Source of the DNA: Sphingorhabdus lacus
GTDB lineage: Bacteria > Pseudomonadota > Alphaproteobacteria > Sphingomonadales > Sphingomonadaceae
NCBI RefSeq assembly: GCF_009768975.1
Contig: NZ_CP035733.1
Location: forward strand, 1,364,001 to 1,428,000
Direction of reading: 5' to 3'
DNA length: 64,000 bases
Both the position numbers and the translations under genes were made by a program. The notes below the pieces were generated by a model. The model had not been told where the DNA came from. It searched no databases and worked only from the letters and a program-made list of their open reading frames with translations. Within the stretch, counting starts at the first letter, position 1. Each line of letters begins with the position of its first letter. Shown here in pieces: positions 16,476-25,961 of this stretch.

Positions 16476-17683
16476 GCGCGTTCAAAAACCGCCGCGATAC
16501 CCTGCCCTCCGCCAATGCACATGGTTTCAAGGCCATATTGCACATCGCGGCGTTGCATTTCGCGCGTCAGGTTGGCGAGAATACGTCCCCCCGTCGCCCC
16601 GATGGGGTGGCCGAGCGAGATGCCCGATCCGTTTACATTCAATATGTCGTGGCGGCTGTCATCATCGCTCCATCCTAATCCTTTCAAGCAAGCGAGCACC
16701 TGTGGGGCGAATGCTTCGTTGAGTTCGATGAGGCCGATATCGGACCAAGAAAGCCCGTTACGCGCAAACAGACGCTCAGTCGCCGGGACCGGGCCATAGC
16801 CCATGCGGCTTGGGTCGCAACCGGCGGCGGCCCAGCTATGGAACCAAGCTATCGGTTCAAGACCCAATTCCTCTAGCCTATCCTCCGCAACCACCAAGCA
16901 GGCCGCGGCGGCATCATTTTGCTGGCTGGCATTGCCTGCCGTGACCACACCACCTTCCAGCGGGCGGAGCTTGGACATCGTTTCGACCGTGGCATCGGCC
17001 CGATAGCCTTCGTCCCGATCAAAAAGCAGCGGATCACCTTTTTTCTGCGGGACGATGACGGGTACAAGTTCGTCGGCAAAGACGCCATTTGCCCATGCCG
17101 CCGCGGCACGCTGGTGCGAACGGGCGGCATAAGCATCGCAGGCCTCGCGGCTGATGCTCCAATCTTTCGCGAGATTTTCCGCAGTCTCGATCATGCCGGT
17201 TATGACCCCGAACCGTTCGACCGGCTGGCTCATCAGGCGGCCCCGGGTCAGACGGTCATGCAATGTCAGACTGCCTGCGCGCACGCCGTTACGAACATCC
17301 GTGGTGTAATGTTCGACGTTCGACATGCTTTCGCAGCCTCCGGCGACGACCACATCGCTGACGCCCGTTTGTACCATCATCGCCGCATTCACGATGGCCT
17401 GAAGCCCCGAACCGCAGCGACGGTCGACCTGATATCCCGGCACCTCGATCGGTAGGCCAGCGGCCAGCCATGACCAGTGCCCTATGCACGGTGCTTCACC
17501 ACTGCCATAGCCTTGCGCAAATACGACATCGTCGACGCGTGTGGGATCAATTCCGGTCCGTTCAATCAATGCCTTCAGAATGAGGCCACCCAATTCCCCC
17601 GCATTTAACGTCGCGAGCGCACCGCCGAATTTGCCGACGGGTGTCCGGAGGGGTGATACAATCGCGGCGCGGCGTAATGTCAT
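16472..17683 (-). CDS. Acetyl-CoA acyltransferase (thiolase)
   Basis: A 403-residue degradative-type thiolase. The nucleophilic Cys is in DRRCGSGLQA near residue 89, the His in NGSGISLGHPIGATG near residue 356 and the second catalytic Cys in CIGGGQG near residue 386, so it is complete and should cleave 3-ketoacyl-CoA with CoA. It is translationally coupled by ATGA overlaps to the CaiB-type transferase upstream and the Mcd-like dehydrogenase downstream. It gives the operon an end step releasing acetyl-CoA or propionyl-CoA. No 3-hydroxyacyl-CoA dehydrogenase is encoded beside it, so that step would have to come from elsewhere. Confidence 0.92.
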   Translation of the reverse strand: MTLRRAAIVSPLRTPVGKFGGALATLNAGELGGLILKALIERTGIDPTRVDDVVFAQGYGSGEAPCIGHWSWLAAGLPIEVPGYQVDRRCGSGLQAIVNAAMMVQTGVSDVVVAGGCESMSNVEHYTTDVRNGVRAGSLTLHDRLTRGRLMSQPVERFGVITGMIETAENLAKDWSISREACDAYAARSHQRAAAAWANGVFADELVPVIVPQKKGDPLLFDRDEGYRADATVETMSKLRPLEGGVVTAGNASQQNDAAAACLVVAEDRLEELGLEPIAWFHSWAAAGCDPSRMGYGPVPATERLFARNGLSWSDIGLIELNEAFAPQVLACLKGLGWSDDDSRHDILNVNGSGISLGHPIGATGGRILANLTREMQRRDVQYGLETMCIGGGQGIAAVFERA

Positions 17684-18882
17684 GTGGCGGTTCCTACAGT
17701 TCCAGAATCGATGAGACGGGCAATTTCGACCGAAGGCAAGCCCAAGCGCGCCGATAGAATTTCTTCGCTATGTTCGCCATTGCGGGGCGCTGCGCGCGGA
17801 TCGCTCCTTTGCATATCCGCGATGGTGCCTATCGCCCCTGCAGCCGGATAGCTGAACCCCGATGGATTGGCGCCAAATTGGCTGAACATGGGATTATTCG
17901 TCACCAACCGATCGTCCCGCGCAGCGTCCAGCATGGTGCGATAGGCAGAATGCACTATTCCAGCAGCATCCAGCTTTGCCGCCAACGCGGTATGATCCCA
18001 GGACCCAATCGCGCGTTCAAAAAGAAGATAAAGTGCGTCGCGGTGCATGTAGCGAAGTCCGTCATCGGCCGCGAAACTTACCGCTCTCTCCGCCTCGAGT
18101 GCGGCAACGGCGTCGCGTAAATCCAGAGCAGACAGCAGGTTTGCCCATTGCCGGTGCGTCACCACAACCAACATCGTCCGCACATCATCTTTGGTCACGA
18201 AATCGCGACCGAACAATCCATAAACTGTATTCCCCAACCTCGGCCGGTTTGCTCCAGAATAAAGGACTTCGGCAATTCCTCCGAGATTGGCCGCGGTGCC
18301 GATCGCGACGTCGGATAGCGGGATGCGCACTTCGCTGCCTTCGCCCGTCTGTTCGCGGCGCCGGATGGCGGCGAGCATGGCGAAGGCCGCATAAGCACCG
18401 CTCAGCAAATCCCACGCGGGCAGGACATGATTGACAGGCTCGGGACCCTCGCCCGTCAGCATCGGATAGCCCACAGCGTTGTTCACCGTATAATCCAGCG
18501 CAGGCGCACCGTCGGCCCATCCCATGATGCGGACCGTCACCAGATCGGGGCGGCCGGCAGCCAATATGTCGTGGCCCAGAAACCCCTCGGCCGGAAAGTT
18601 CGTGATCAACTGGCCGGTAGCGCGCACCAATGCCTGCAACAATTCGCGACCTTCCGGCCGGGACAGGTCCAGTGCCACCGATTTTTTGGCGCGGTTCAGA
18701 TTTTCCCAATAGAGCGAGTCATTCGAATCCGTCACCGGCCAGCGCCGGTAATCGGGCCCACCGCCAATCTGGTCGACGCGTATGACCTCGGCACCGAACT
18801 GGGCGCAGTAAAGTCCTGCCGTGGGCGACGCCACGAAGGACGACGCTTCGATAACCGATAGATCGCCGAGTAAATTATACAT
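17680..18882 (-). CDS. CaiB/BaiF family CoA-transferase
   Basis: A 400-residue class III CoA-transferase. It has the N-terminal LSVIEASSFVASPTAGLY segment with a downstream GAEVIRVD, RAKKSVALDLSRPEGRELL, and the catalytic-Asp region AWDLLSGAYAAFAML followed by RRREQTGEGSEV. Members move CoA between carboxylic acids (for example succinyl-CoA donors) through an aspartyl-CoA thioester. Here it probably activates the starting carboxylic acid of the pathway. It lies three bases after the first dehydrogenase of the operon and overlaps the thiolase by ATGA. The acid is unknown. Mesaconate, methylsuccinate or a cyclic acid would suit the neighbouring enzymes. Confidence 0.87.
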   Translation of the reverse strand: MYNLLGDLSVIEASSFVASPTAGLYCAQFGAEVIRVDQIGGGPDYRRWPVTDSNDSLYWENLNRAKKSVALDLSRPEGRELLQALVRATGQLITNFPAEGFLGHDILAAGRPDLVTVRIMGWADGAPALDYTVNNAVGYPMLTGEGPEPVNHVLPAWDLLSGAYAAFAMLAAIRRREQTGEGSEVRIPLSDVAIGTAANLGGIAEVLYSGANRPRLGNTVYGLFGRDFVTKDDVRTMLVVVTHRQWANLLSALDLRDAVAALEAERAVSFAADDGLRYMHRDALYLLFERAIGSWDHTALAAKLDAAGIVHSAYRTMLDAARDDRLVTNNPMFSQFGANPSGFSYPAAGAIGTIADMQRSDPRAAPRNGEHSEEILSARLGLPSVEIARLIDSGTVGTAT

Positions 18883-18885
18883 GGG

Positions 18886-20040
18886 TCACGCCTGCGCTGC
18901 CCATTCCCGCAACATATGTTTGGCGATCTGAAGCTGGAGAATTTGCGTTGTTCCTTCATATATCCGGTAAATGCGCGCATCCCGGAAGAACCGTTCAGCA
19001 TCATATTCCGCCAGATACCCTGCCCCGCCATAAATCTGGACCACCCTGTCCACCACGCGCCCACACATTTCCGTTGCGAACACTTTGGCGGCGGCGGCCT
19101 TTCGCAAGATATTCTCTCCCGCATCGGCACGCCGCGCCGCGTCTTCCAGCATGCATTCCGCTGCATAGATTTCAATTTCGCTGTCGGCCAACATTTGCTG
19201 GATAAGCTGGAAATTGGCGATGGGCTCGCCGAATGCCTTGCGTTCATTCGCATAGCGAAGCGCGCTGTCGAGTGCACGCCGGGCATAGCCCGTGGCCGCC
19301 GCACCGACGGACAGACGACCGTTGTCGAGGCTTTTCATGGCAAGGGCGAAGCCTCTGCCCTCTTCGCCCCCCAAAAGGGCATCTGCAGGAAGCTTGACGT
19401 CTTCCATGATGATATCGGCGATATGCGCGCCGGCCTGCCCCATTTTCTTATCCGGGCTTCCGACCGAAATGCCCGGCGTATCCAAAGGCACGATAAACGC
19501 CGACACATGCGCGTTTTTAGGCAAGGCTTCTTTGTTGGTGCGCGCCATGATCAGCGCAACCTTCGCAAAGGGTGCATTGGTGATGTAGCGCTTCGTTCCA
19601 TTGAGCACCCAGCCATTGCCCGACTTGACCGCGCTCGTCTGCATCGCGGCAGAATCCGAACCTGATCCCGGCTCGGTCAACCCGAAGGATGCAATTTCAC
19701 CTGCAGCAAGTCTGGGGAGCCATTCGGCCTTTTGCTCTTCGGTTCCGCCATTTTTTAACGCCGAACAGACCATGCCGATGTTGATCGACACAATCGACCG
19801 GTAGCAGGGCGCGGCGTAGCTTAGGGTTCGGATTGTGCGGATATATTGCGCGATGGTCATTGCCGCGCCGCCATATTCTTCAGGCGTGGTGAGTCCGAAC
19901 AAACCCAATTCCCGCATTTCATCAACAATCGCGTCCGGAATGACGTCCGATTCAAGAATGTCCTTTTCCGCAGGTATCAAACGTTCCCGGACATAACGTC
20001 CCAGTTGGTCAATAAATTGATCGAATATATCAGCATCCAT
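18886..20040 (-). CDS. Acyl-CoA dehydrogenase, short/branched-chain type
   Basis: A 384-residue acyl-CoA dehydrogenase close to the isovaleryl/short-branched-chain group. It shows LTEPGSGSDSAAMQTSA, LNGTKRYITNAPFA, NERKAFGEPI, QIYGGAGYLAEYDAER and the catalytic Glu in IYEGTTQILQ. It is the first gene of the acyl-CoA operon. Two adjacent ATGs (20043 and 20040) follow AAGGGAACGG; the second gives the better spacing and is used here. The 166 bases upstream are shared with the divergent efflux adaptor gene, but I see no clear operator there. No transcription regulator for the operon lies next to it. Confidence 0.9.
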   Translation of the reverse strand: MDADIFDQFIDQLGRYVRERLIPAEKDILESDVIPDAIVDEMRELGLFGLTTPEEYGGAAMTIAQYIRTIRTLSYAAPCYRSIVSINIGMVCSALKNGGTEEQKAEWLPRLAAGEIASFGLTEPGSGSDSAAMQTSAVKSGNGWVLNGTKRYITNAPFAKVALIMARTNKEALPKNAHVSAFIVPLDTPGISVGSPDKKMGQAGAHIADIIMEDVKLPADALLGGEEGRGFALAMKSLDNGRLSVGAAATGYARRALDSALRYANERKAFGEPIANFQLIQQMLADSEIEIYAAECMLEDAARRADAGENILRKAAAAKVFATEMCGRVVDRVVQIYGGAGYLAEYDAERFFRDARIYRIYEGTTQILQLQIAKHMLREWAAQA

Positions 20041-20206
20041 CATCCGTTCCCTTCGCATGCGGGCATTATGGTTCAGCACCGCTATTAGCCACACCAACCT
20101 ACGATGTGGGAGAAAATTGAGTCTGATTGATTATTTAAATTTATCGAGATTGCACTGTTCTTGGGAACATATTGCCTTATGGTGCGCTAAACTTCCCCGG
20201 AAAAAC

Positions 20207-21259
20207 ATGTCTATTCGCACTCTCCCCCTGCTTGCATTGCTGTTGACCTCTTGTGGTGGATCGGAAGACCGCCGCGATCGGCCAGCGCCGCTTGTCACGA
20301 CGTCCACGGTCTCTGCTCAGCCGTTTGCCGATCGCTATATTGCGGTCGGAAACGCATTTGCAAATGAACAAGTGTCCGTGCGGGCACCCGTCACCGAGCG
20401 AATTACGCAACTCGCCTTTTCCGATGGCTCATTTGTTCGAAGTGGTCAAACTTTGGCGGTTCTCGCCCAAGGACAGGAAACCGCATCCCTTGCCAGTGCG
20501 CAAGCCCGCGCACGGGAAGCAGAGCAGCAACTTGCCCGGGTCGCGGAATTGCATCGCCGCGGCTTTGCCACAAACGCCAGTTTGGACAGCCAAACTGCAA
20601 TCGCTGCCGCCGCAAAGGCGCAAGCCAATGAGGCGGGCGCTTCCGTAGGAGACCGCGTCGTCAGGGCACCCTTTTCGGGCTATGCATCCCTGCGCCGTAT
20701 TTCGGTCGGTGCCGTCGTAAGTGCCGGAGATGAAATCGCGACAATCAGCGATATCGGTTCCATCAAGCTGGATTTCACGATCCCCGAGACCATGCTCTCG
20801 CGCGTGGCGACAGGTCAAACCATAACCGCAAAAGCGGCGGCTTATCCGGATGCTCTGTTCAGTGGAACGATCAAGGCGATTGACCCAGTGGTGAACGCGC
20901 AAACGAGGACGGCAACTCTTCGGGCCACTTTGCTGAACCGGAACGGTATGCTGAAACCCGGTATGTTGATGAGCGTCACGATTGAATCCAATTCGCGGAC
21001 GTCCCCTGCTGTCCCCGAATTATCCCTGGTGCGCGAAGGCAGCGCGAGTTTTGTCTATACCATAGACTCGGATGGCAAGGCGAAGCGTGTCCCCGTGACC
21101 ACCGGCGCACGGCAGGGCCAAATGGTCGAAGTGCTGAGCGGTTTGCAAGCGGGGGACTCGATTGTCACCGAAGGTGTGGTGAAATTGTCGGATGGCGTGA
21201 AAGTACGTTTGAAAAAAGCAGACGGTGCGGCCGCTCAAAGCAAATCCGGACGTAAATAA
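20207..21259 (+). CDS. RND efflux periplasmic adaptor lipoprotein
   Basis: A 350-residue HlyD/AcrA-type membrane fusion protein. It starts with a lipoprotein signal (MSIRTLPLLALLLTSC; Cys16), then has a lipoyl half-motif (QVSVRAPVTERI), a short coiled-coil hairpin (residues about 85-125), the second lipoyl half (VRAPFSGYASLRRI), a beta-barrel domain and a C-terminal membrane-proximal domain. The start at 20207 is preferred because GGAAAA precedes it and the signal begins directly; an upstream reading frame extension has no coding character. It precedes the pump by 6 bases. It links the inner-membrane pump to an outer-membrane channel, for which no gene is present nearby. Confidence 0.92.
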   Translation: MSIRTLPLLALLLTSCGGSEDRRDRPAPLVTTSTVSAQPFADRYIAVGNAFANEQVSVRAPVTERITQLAFSDGSFVRSGQTLAVLAQGQETASLASAQARAREAEQQLARVAELHRRGFATNASLDSQTAIAAAAKAQANEAGASVGDRVVRAPFSGYASLRRISVGAVVSAGDEIATISDIGSIKLDFTIPETMLSRVATGQTITAKAAAYPDALFSGTIKAIDPVVNAQTRTATLRATLLNRNGMLKPGMLMSVTIESNSRTSPAVPELSLVREGSASFVYTIDSDGKAKRVPVTTGARQGQMVEVLSGLQAGDSIVTEGVVKLSDGVKVRLKKADGAAAQSKSGRK

Positions 21260-21265
21260 CCGCCG

Positions 21266-24200
21266 ATGACGATCTCCGACATTTCCGTTCGGCGCCCGGT
21301 TTTTGCGGCAGTTCTAGCAATGTTGATGATTCTGGTCGGCGTCGTAGGATTTATGAGCCTGCCGGTGCGCGAATATCCGGATACCGAACCGCCGATTGTG
21401 TCGGTGGACACAACTTACACAGGTGCAGCGGCGACCGTTGTCGAAACCCGTGTCACGCAGGTTCTCGAGAACGCTCTGGCCGGCATCGAGGGCATTCAAA
21501 CGCTGACGTCCCGCTCGCGCGACGGGCAATCACAAATTACCATTGAATTCGCACCAGGCCGATTGGTCGACAGCGCTGCGAACGATGTGCGGGACAGAGT
21601 GGGCGGCGCACTTGACGACCTGCCAGAAGAGGTCTTGGCACCCGAAGTGCGCAAAGTGGATGCGGACGCATCGCCTATATTGTTTCTCGTGGTATCAAAG
21701 CCCGGCTGGTCCCGATTGGAACTGAGCGATTATGTCGATCGTAATCTGGTGGACCGTTTTTCCGCAATTGACGGCGTAGCCCGTGTCTTCGTCGGAGGCG
21801 AAGCCCGCCCTTCGATGCGAATATGGCTGAAGCCAGACAGACTTGCGGCACTCAGCCTGACGCCAGCCGATATTGAGAACGCCCTGCGCAGCCAGAATGT
21901 CGAATTGCCTGCAGGCCGACTGGAGTCGGCATCGCAAAATATCACTCTGCGTGTTACCCGCGCATTCGGAGACGAGGAGCAGTTCCGCCAATTGGTGGTC
22001 GCACGTGGTGAGAATGGATATCTGGTCCGCTTGGGCGATGTCGCCCGCGTCGAAACCGGTGCGGAAAACCCCTATTCGGCCTTTCGTCTCAATGGAAATT
22101 CGGCGCTGGGCATGGGCATTGTCCGGCAATCGGGGGCCAATACGCTAGCGGTTGCGGAAAGCGCCAAGAAACTTGCCGAAGAGATCAAGACGACCTTGCC
22201 CGAAGGCATGACGATCACCGTAGGTTCGGACGACTCCCAATTCATCAGCCGCGCCATTGATGGCGTGTGGCAAACACTCGCCGAAGCCGCGCTATTGGTC
22301 GTGCTCGTTATCTTCCTGTTCTTGGGAAGCTGGCGGGCGACCCTGATACCGGCGGTTACAGTTCCTATCTGTTTGCTGGCAACCTTTGCCGTGCTGTGGA
22401 TGCTCGGCTTCTCGGTAAATCTTTTGACGCTTCTTGCCATGGTGCTGGCGATCGGTCTGGTGGTGGACGATGCGATTGTCGTTCTGGAAAATGTCTATCA
22501 TCGCATAGAAAAGGGCGAGCCCCCTCTTGTTGCGGCCGTTCAAGGGACGCGACAGGTCGCCTTTGCGGTAATTTCAACGACCATTGTCGTCTGCGCGGTC
22601 TTTGTCCCTGTCATGTTCTTGGCTGGGCAAACCGGATTGCTGTTCCGCGAATTGGCAGGAACGATGATCGCGGCCGTCGCCTTCTCCGGCTTTGTCGCGC
22701 TCAGCCTTGCGCCGATGCTATGTTCCAAACTGCTCCGCAATCAGGAGCGCGGTCGTCTGGCGCAGTGGGTCGATACCCGATTTACCCAGCTGGAGGACTC
22801 CTATCACCGCACCGTCGGGCGGGTTGTTGCGAAGCCTATATTTTCGCTTCTGGGCGTAGGCGCATTTCTGCTTGTAGGGGCCTTTTGCTTTACGCTGCTC
22901 GATTCCGAACTCGCACCTGCCGAGGATGTCGGCGTTCTGAACGTCAACATATCGGCGCCAGAGGGAACCGGATTCGAGGCAATGGACCGCTATATGCTTG
23001 ATGCGTCCAAACCCGTCCTCGGCCTTTTGGAACAGGGCACGGTGCGTTCGATAATCCAGCGCACTCCCGGTGGATTTTCCGCCAGCGACGACTTTAACAA
23101 TGGCACATTCATTGTCTTCTTAAAGCCTTGGGAAAGCCGGACGGAAACGACGAACGACGTCGTCGGCCAGATCAACAAAATCCTCGCTGACCTGCCTGCC
23201 GTTCGGGGCAATGCGGCGGCGCGCTCTTCAATCGGGCGTAGCCGGGGTCAGCCGCTCAATTTCGTAATCGCCGGCGGAACCTATGAATCTCTCAGCCTCG
23301 CACGCGATCGGCTTCTGGCCGCGGCGAGCAACAACCCCGGCATCGTCAATCTGGATTCCGATTACAAGGAAACCAAACCACAGATGGAGATCCAGGTGGA
23401 CACCACCCGCGCGGGTGATCTTGGCGTATCGGTCGCCGATGTCAGCCAGGCGCTCCAGACGCTCTTGGGATCGCGCCGCGTATCGACCTATGTTGACCGC
23501 GGCGAAGAATATCGCGTGATTGTCCAGGCTGATGCCGAGGACCGTGCATCGCCGGAAAATCTTACGGCCATTCAGGTGCGCGCGCGCGACGGGTCATTGG
23601 TCTCTCTCGCCAATCTCGTGCGCTATTCCGAAACCGCAGGCGCTAAGGATCTGGGCCGCTTCAACAAATTGCGCGCCATAACCCTGTCGGGCGGCCTTGC
23701 ACCGGGATACACCATGGGCGAAGCCCTGACCTTCCTGGAACAGGAAGCCAGCCAGTCTCCGGAAATTCTCGCCATCGGATATCGCGGCGAAAGTCAGGCG
23801 TATAAAGAAACCGGCGGTTCAATTGTCATCATTTTCCTTTTGACGATCGTGATCGTTTACCTCGTTTTGGCGGCCCAATTCGAAAGCTTTGTCCATCCAT
23901 TGACGATCATCACGACCGTACCGTTGGCCGTAGGTGGCGGTCTTGTGGGTTTGGCGATCACAGGAACGACGCTAAATCTCTATAGCCAGATCGGGATCGT
24001 GATGCTCGTCGGCCTGGCCGCAAAGAACGGGATATTGATCGTCGAATTCGCCAACCAGTTACGCGATGAAGGCAAGGAGATTGTCGAGGCCGTTCAGGAA
24101 GCCGCCACGCGCCGCCTACGCCCGATCCTGATGACATCAATCGCAACGGTGTTCGGGACCATTCCCCTTGCCCTGGCCAGTGGTGCAGGTGGCGCGGCCC

Positions 24201-24370
24201 GCTCGGCTATCGGTGTCGTCATCGTATTCGGGGTAACACTCGCAACGCTGATCACCCTCATCCTTATCCCTATCATCTACGCCCGCCTCGCCCGGTATAC
24301 CGGCTCACCCGAGGCGGTTACGCGCAAGCTTGAAAGCGAGATGAAGGCGTTGGAAGACGGATCAGTCTGA
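21266..24370 (+). CDS. RND multidrug efflux permease (HAE1 type)
   Basis: A 1034-residue resistance-nodulation-division pump with the usual duplicated plan: an N-terminal helix, a periplasmic porter loop of about 300 residues, six helices, a second loop and six helices. The proton-relay Asp pair is present in AIGLVVDDAIVVLENVYHR, and the LREPILMTS-like segment appears as RLRPILMTSIATVFG. It works with the adaptor immediately upstream and exports hydrophobic compounds using the proton gradient. No TetR or other regulator and no TolC-like gene flank it. Its stop codon overlaps the end of the convergent sugar transporter gene by 9 bases. Confidence 0.95.
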   Translation: MTISDISVRRPVFAAVLAMLMILVGVVGFMSLPVREYPDTEPPIVSVDTTYTGAAATVVETRVTQVLENALAGIEGIQTLTSRSRDGQSQITIEFAPGRLVDSAANDVRDRVGGALDDLPEEVLAPEVRKVDADASPILFLVVSKPGWSRLELSDYVDRNLVDRFSAIDGVARVFVGGEARPSMRIWLKPDRLAALSLTPADIENALRSQNVELPAGRLESASQNITLRVTRAFGDEEQFRQLVVARGENGYLVRLGDVARVETGAENPYSAFRLNGNSALGMGIVRQSGANTLAVAESAKKLAEEIKTTLPEGMTITVGSDDSQFISRAIDGVWQTLAEAALLVVLVIFLFLGSWRATLIPAVTVPICLLATFAVLWMLGFSVNLLTLLAMVLAIGLVVDDAIVVLENVYHRIEKGEPPLVAAVQGTRQVAFAVISTTIVVCAVFVPVMFLAGQTGLLFRELAGTMIAAVAFSGFVALSLAPMLCSKLLRNQERGRLAQWVDTRFTQLEDSYHRTVGRVVAKPIFSLLGVGAFLLVGAFCFTLLDSELAPAEDVGVLNVNISAPEGTGFEAMDRYMLDASKPVLGLLEQGTVRSIIQRTPGGFSASDDFNNGTFIVFLKPWESRTETTNDVVGQINKILADLPAVRGNAAARSSIGRSRGQPLNFVIAGGTYESLSLARDRLLAAASNNPGIVNLDSDYKETKPQMEIQVDTTRAGDLGVSVADVSQALQTLLGSRRVSTYVDRGEEYRVIVQADAEDRASPENLTAIQVRARDGSLVSLANLVRYSETAGAKDLGRFNKLRAITLSGGLAPGYTMGEALTFLEQEASQSPEILAIGYRGESQAYKETGGSIVIIFLLTIVIVYLVLAAQFESFVHPLTIITTVPLAVGGGLVGLAITGTTLNLYSQIGIVMLVGLAAKNGILIVEFANQLRDEGKEIVEAVQEAATRRLRPILMTSIATVFGTIPLALASGAGGAARSAIGVVIVFGVTLATLITLILIPIIYARLARYTGSPEAVTRKLESEMKALEDGSV

Positions 24371-25855
24371 TACTTCTTCCACACGCAGCATTGCTAATGC
24401 GGCGCAGAGCATAACAGCGGCGGCAAAGGCCATGGTCCAGATAGGTTCGGTGGGGAAATAAGCCTTCAATATGCTGCCCATGACGGTGGCGACAAGCAAT
24501 TGCGGGATCACCACAAACACGTTGAACAGACCCATATAGATGCCCATTTTGCTGGGCGGCAGGCTGGATGCAAGAATTGCGTAGGGCATGGCAAGGATCG
24601 ACGCCCAAGCGATACCCACACCAATTTCCGATAGGATCAATAGATTAGGGTCACGAATAAAGAGAAAGCTCAGATAACCTGCGGCCCCTGCAACCAGGCA
24701 AATGATATGCGTTTTCACCTTGCCGAATTTAGCCGCCATCTTCGGCAACAATAGCAGCGCCGCCACAGCGGCGACGCCATTGTAGACGGCAAATAAGGTA
24801 CCAACCCAGTTGCTGCCGTCGCCATAAGCTTCACTGGCTGGGTCCGCCGATCCGAACATATATTGGGCAACCACCGGGGTGGTATAAATCCACATGATAA
24901 ACAGAGCGGACCAGCTGAAAAACTGCGCCAGCGCGAGCTTTTTCATAATGTCCGGCATTCCGGAAAAATCGCCCACAATATGGGACAGGACATTATTGTC
25001 ACGGCCGGATTGTGCCATCCGGATTGCGAGCAAACTGGCCACCCCATATCCGGCAAGCAGGGCACCTAAAAGATAGACTTCCTTTTCAAGGCCCAAAAGG
25101 CCGACAAGAACAGTCCCCACCGCACCAGCCAATATCCAGAGCGCGGCACCCGATAAGGAACGTGACGCCAAAGCGCGAATGGTCAAACCACTGTCCGGCG
25201 CTGGACCGTCGAACATTTCCATTTCTGCGGGGCTATATTCTTTCGTCGTCAGCACGGTCCACAGCACCGCCAGAAACAAAGCCAGTCCGCCAAACCAGAA
25301 ACTATATTTCACCGTGTCGGGAATATGCCCGATTGGCGCGACATTGGCGACGCCCCAGCTATCGAGAAGATAGGGAAATACCGACCCGACAACCGCGCCC
25401 GCACCGATGAAAGCCGTTTGTACCGCATAGCCAGCCGTATGCTGGTCCTTGCGCAACATATCCCCCACAAAAGCGCGGAACGGCTCCATCGATACATTCA
25501 GCGACGCATCGAGAATCCAGAGCATGACCGCGGCGACCAGCAGCACTTCAGAGAGAGGCATGATGAATAGGGAGAGTGCGGCCAAAAACGCGCCAGCCAG
25601 AAAATAGGGCCGGCGGCGGCCAAGTCGTCCGAACCATGTCCGGTCACTGAAATGCCCAATCAACGGCTGAACCAGCAAGCCTGTTAACGGCGCGGCAATC
25701 CATAATGCGGGCAAGTCATCCAAGCTCGTTCCCAATGCCTGGAAGATGCGGGACATATTGCCGTTTTGAAGCGCAAATCCGATCTGGATACCGAAAAAGC
25801 CGAAGCTTATGTTCCACAGACCCCAAAATCCCTGACGCGGTTTCTCCACGATCAC
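24362..25855 (-). CDS. MFS maltose/sucrose-type transporter (SLC45-like, MalY-like)
   Basis: A 497-residue inner-membrane transporter with 12 predicted helices. The N-terminal FWNISFGF-like segment (GLWNISFGFFGIQIGFALQ) and the loop GHFSDRTWFGRLGRRRPYFLAGA match the SLC45/GPH disaccharide symporter group, which includes the Caulobacter maltose transporter MalY. It should move maltose or maltodextrins from periplasm to cytoplasm after uptake by the TonB receptor at 27260. A candidate LacI operator lies 85 bases upstream, between it and the regulator gene. Its terminus overlaps the tail of the RND pump gene on the other strand. Confidence 0.85.
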   Translation of the reverse strand: MIVEKPRQGFWGLWNISFGFFGIQIGFALQNGNMSRIFQALGTSLDDLPALWIAAPLTGLLVQPLIGHFSDRTWFGRLGRRRPYFLAGAFLAALSLFIMPLSEVLLVAAVMLWILDASLNVSMEPFRAFVGDMLRKDQHTAGYAVQTAFIGAGAVVGSVFPYLLDSWGVANVAPIGHIPDTVKYSFWFGGLALFLAVLWTVLTTKEYSPAEMEMFDGPAPDSGLTIRALASRSLSGAALWILAGAVGTVLVGLLGLEKEVYLLGALLAGYGVASLLAIRMAQSGRDNNVLSHIVGDFSGMPDIMKKLALAQFFSWSALFIMWIYTTPVVAQYMFGSADPASEAYGDGSNWVGTLFAVYNGVAAVAALLLLPKMAAKFGKVKTHIICLVAGAAGYLSFLFIRDPNLLILSEIGVGIAWASILAMPYAILASSLPPSKMGIYMGLFNVFVVIPQLLVATVMGSILKAYFPTEPIWTMAFAAAVMLCAALAMLRVEEVSD

Positions 25856-25939
25856 TCCTCTCCCGACTTATATTCTGTTCTTAGGCTGGCAGAAACACAG
25901 GGCAGCCGCAATGGCCGCGACACCGATCAGCGGTTACGC

Positions 25940-25947
25940 ATACGTAT
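25940..25947. promoter_or_regulatory. Candidate LacI-family operator, transporter side
   Basis: The palindrome ATACGTAT, extended as CATACGTATA, in the 106-base gap between the regulator and the transporter. The central CG is typical of LacI-family operators. The same 8-mer recurs upstream of the receptor. Confidence 0.45.
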
Positions 25948-25961
25948 AAGGAATAGAGTGA

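Noticed and set aside
20044-20206. Possible operator between acyl-CoA operon and efflux adaptor
   Set aside because: No convincing palindrome or direct repeat found in these 163 bases; it only has an AT-rich centre suited to promoters.
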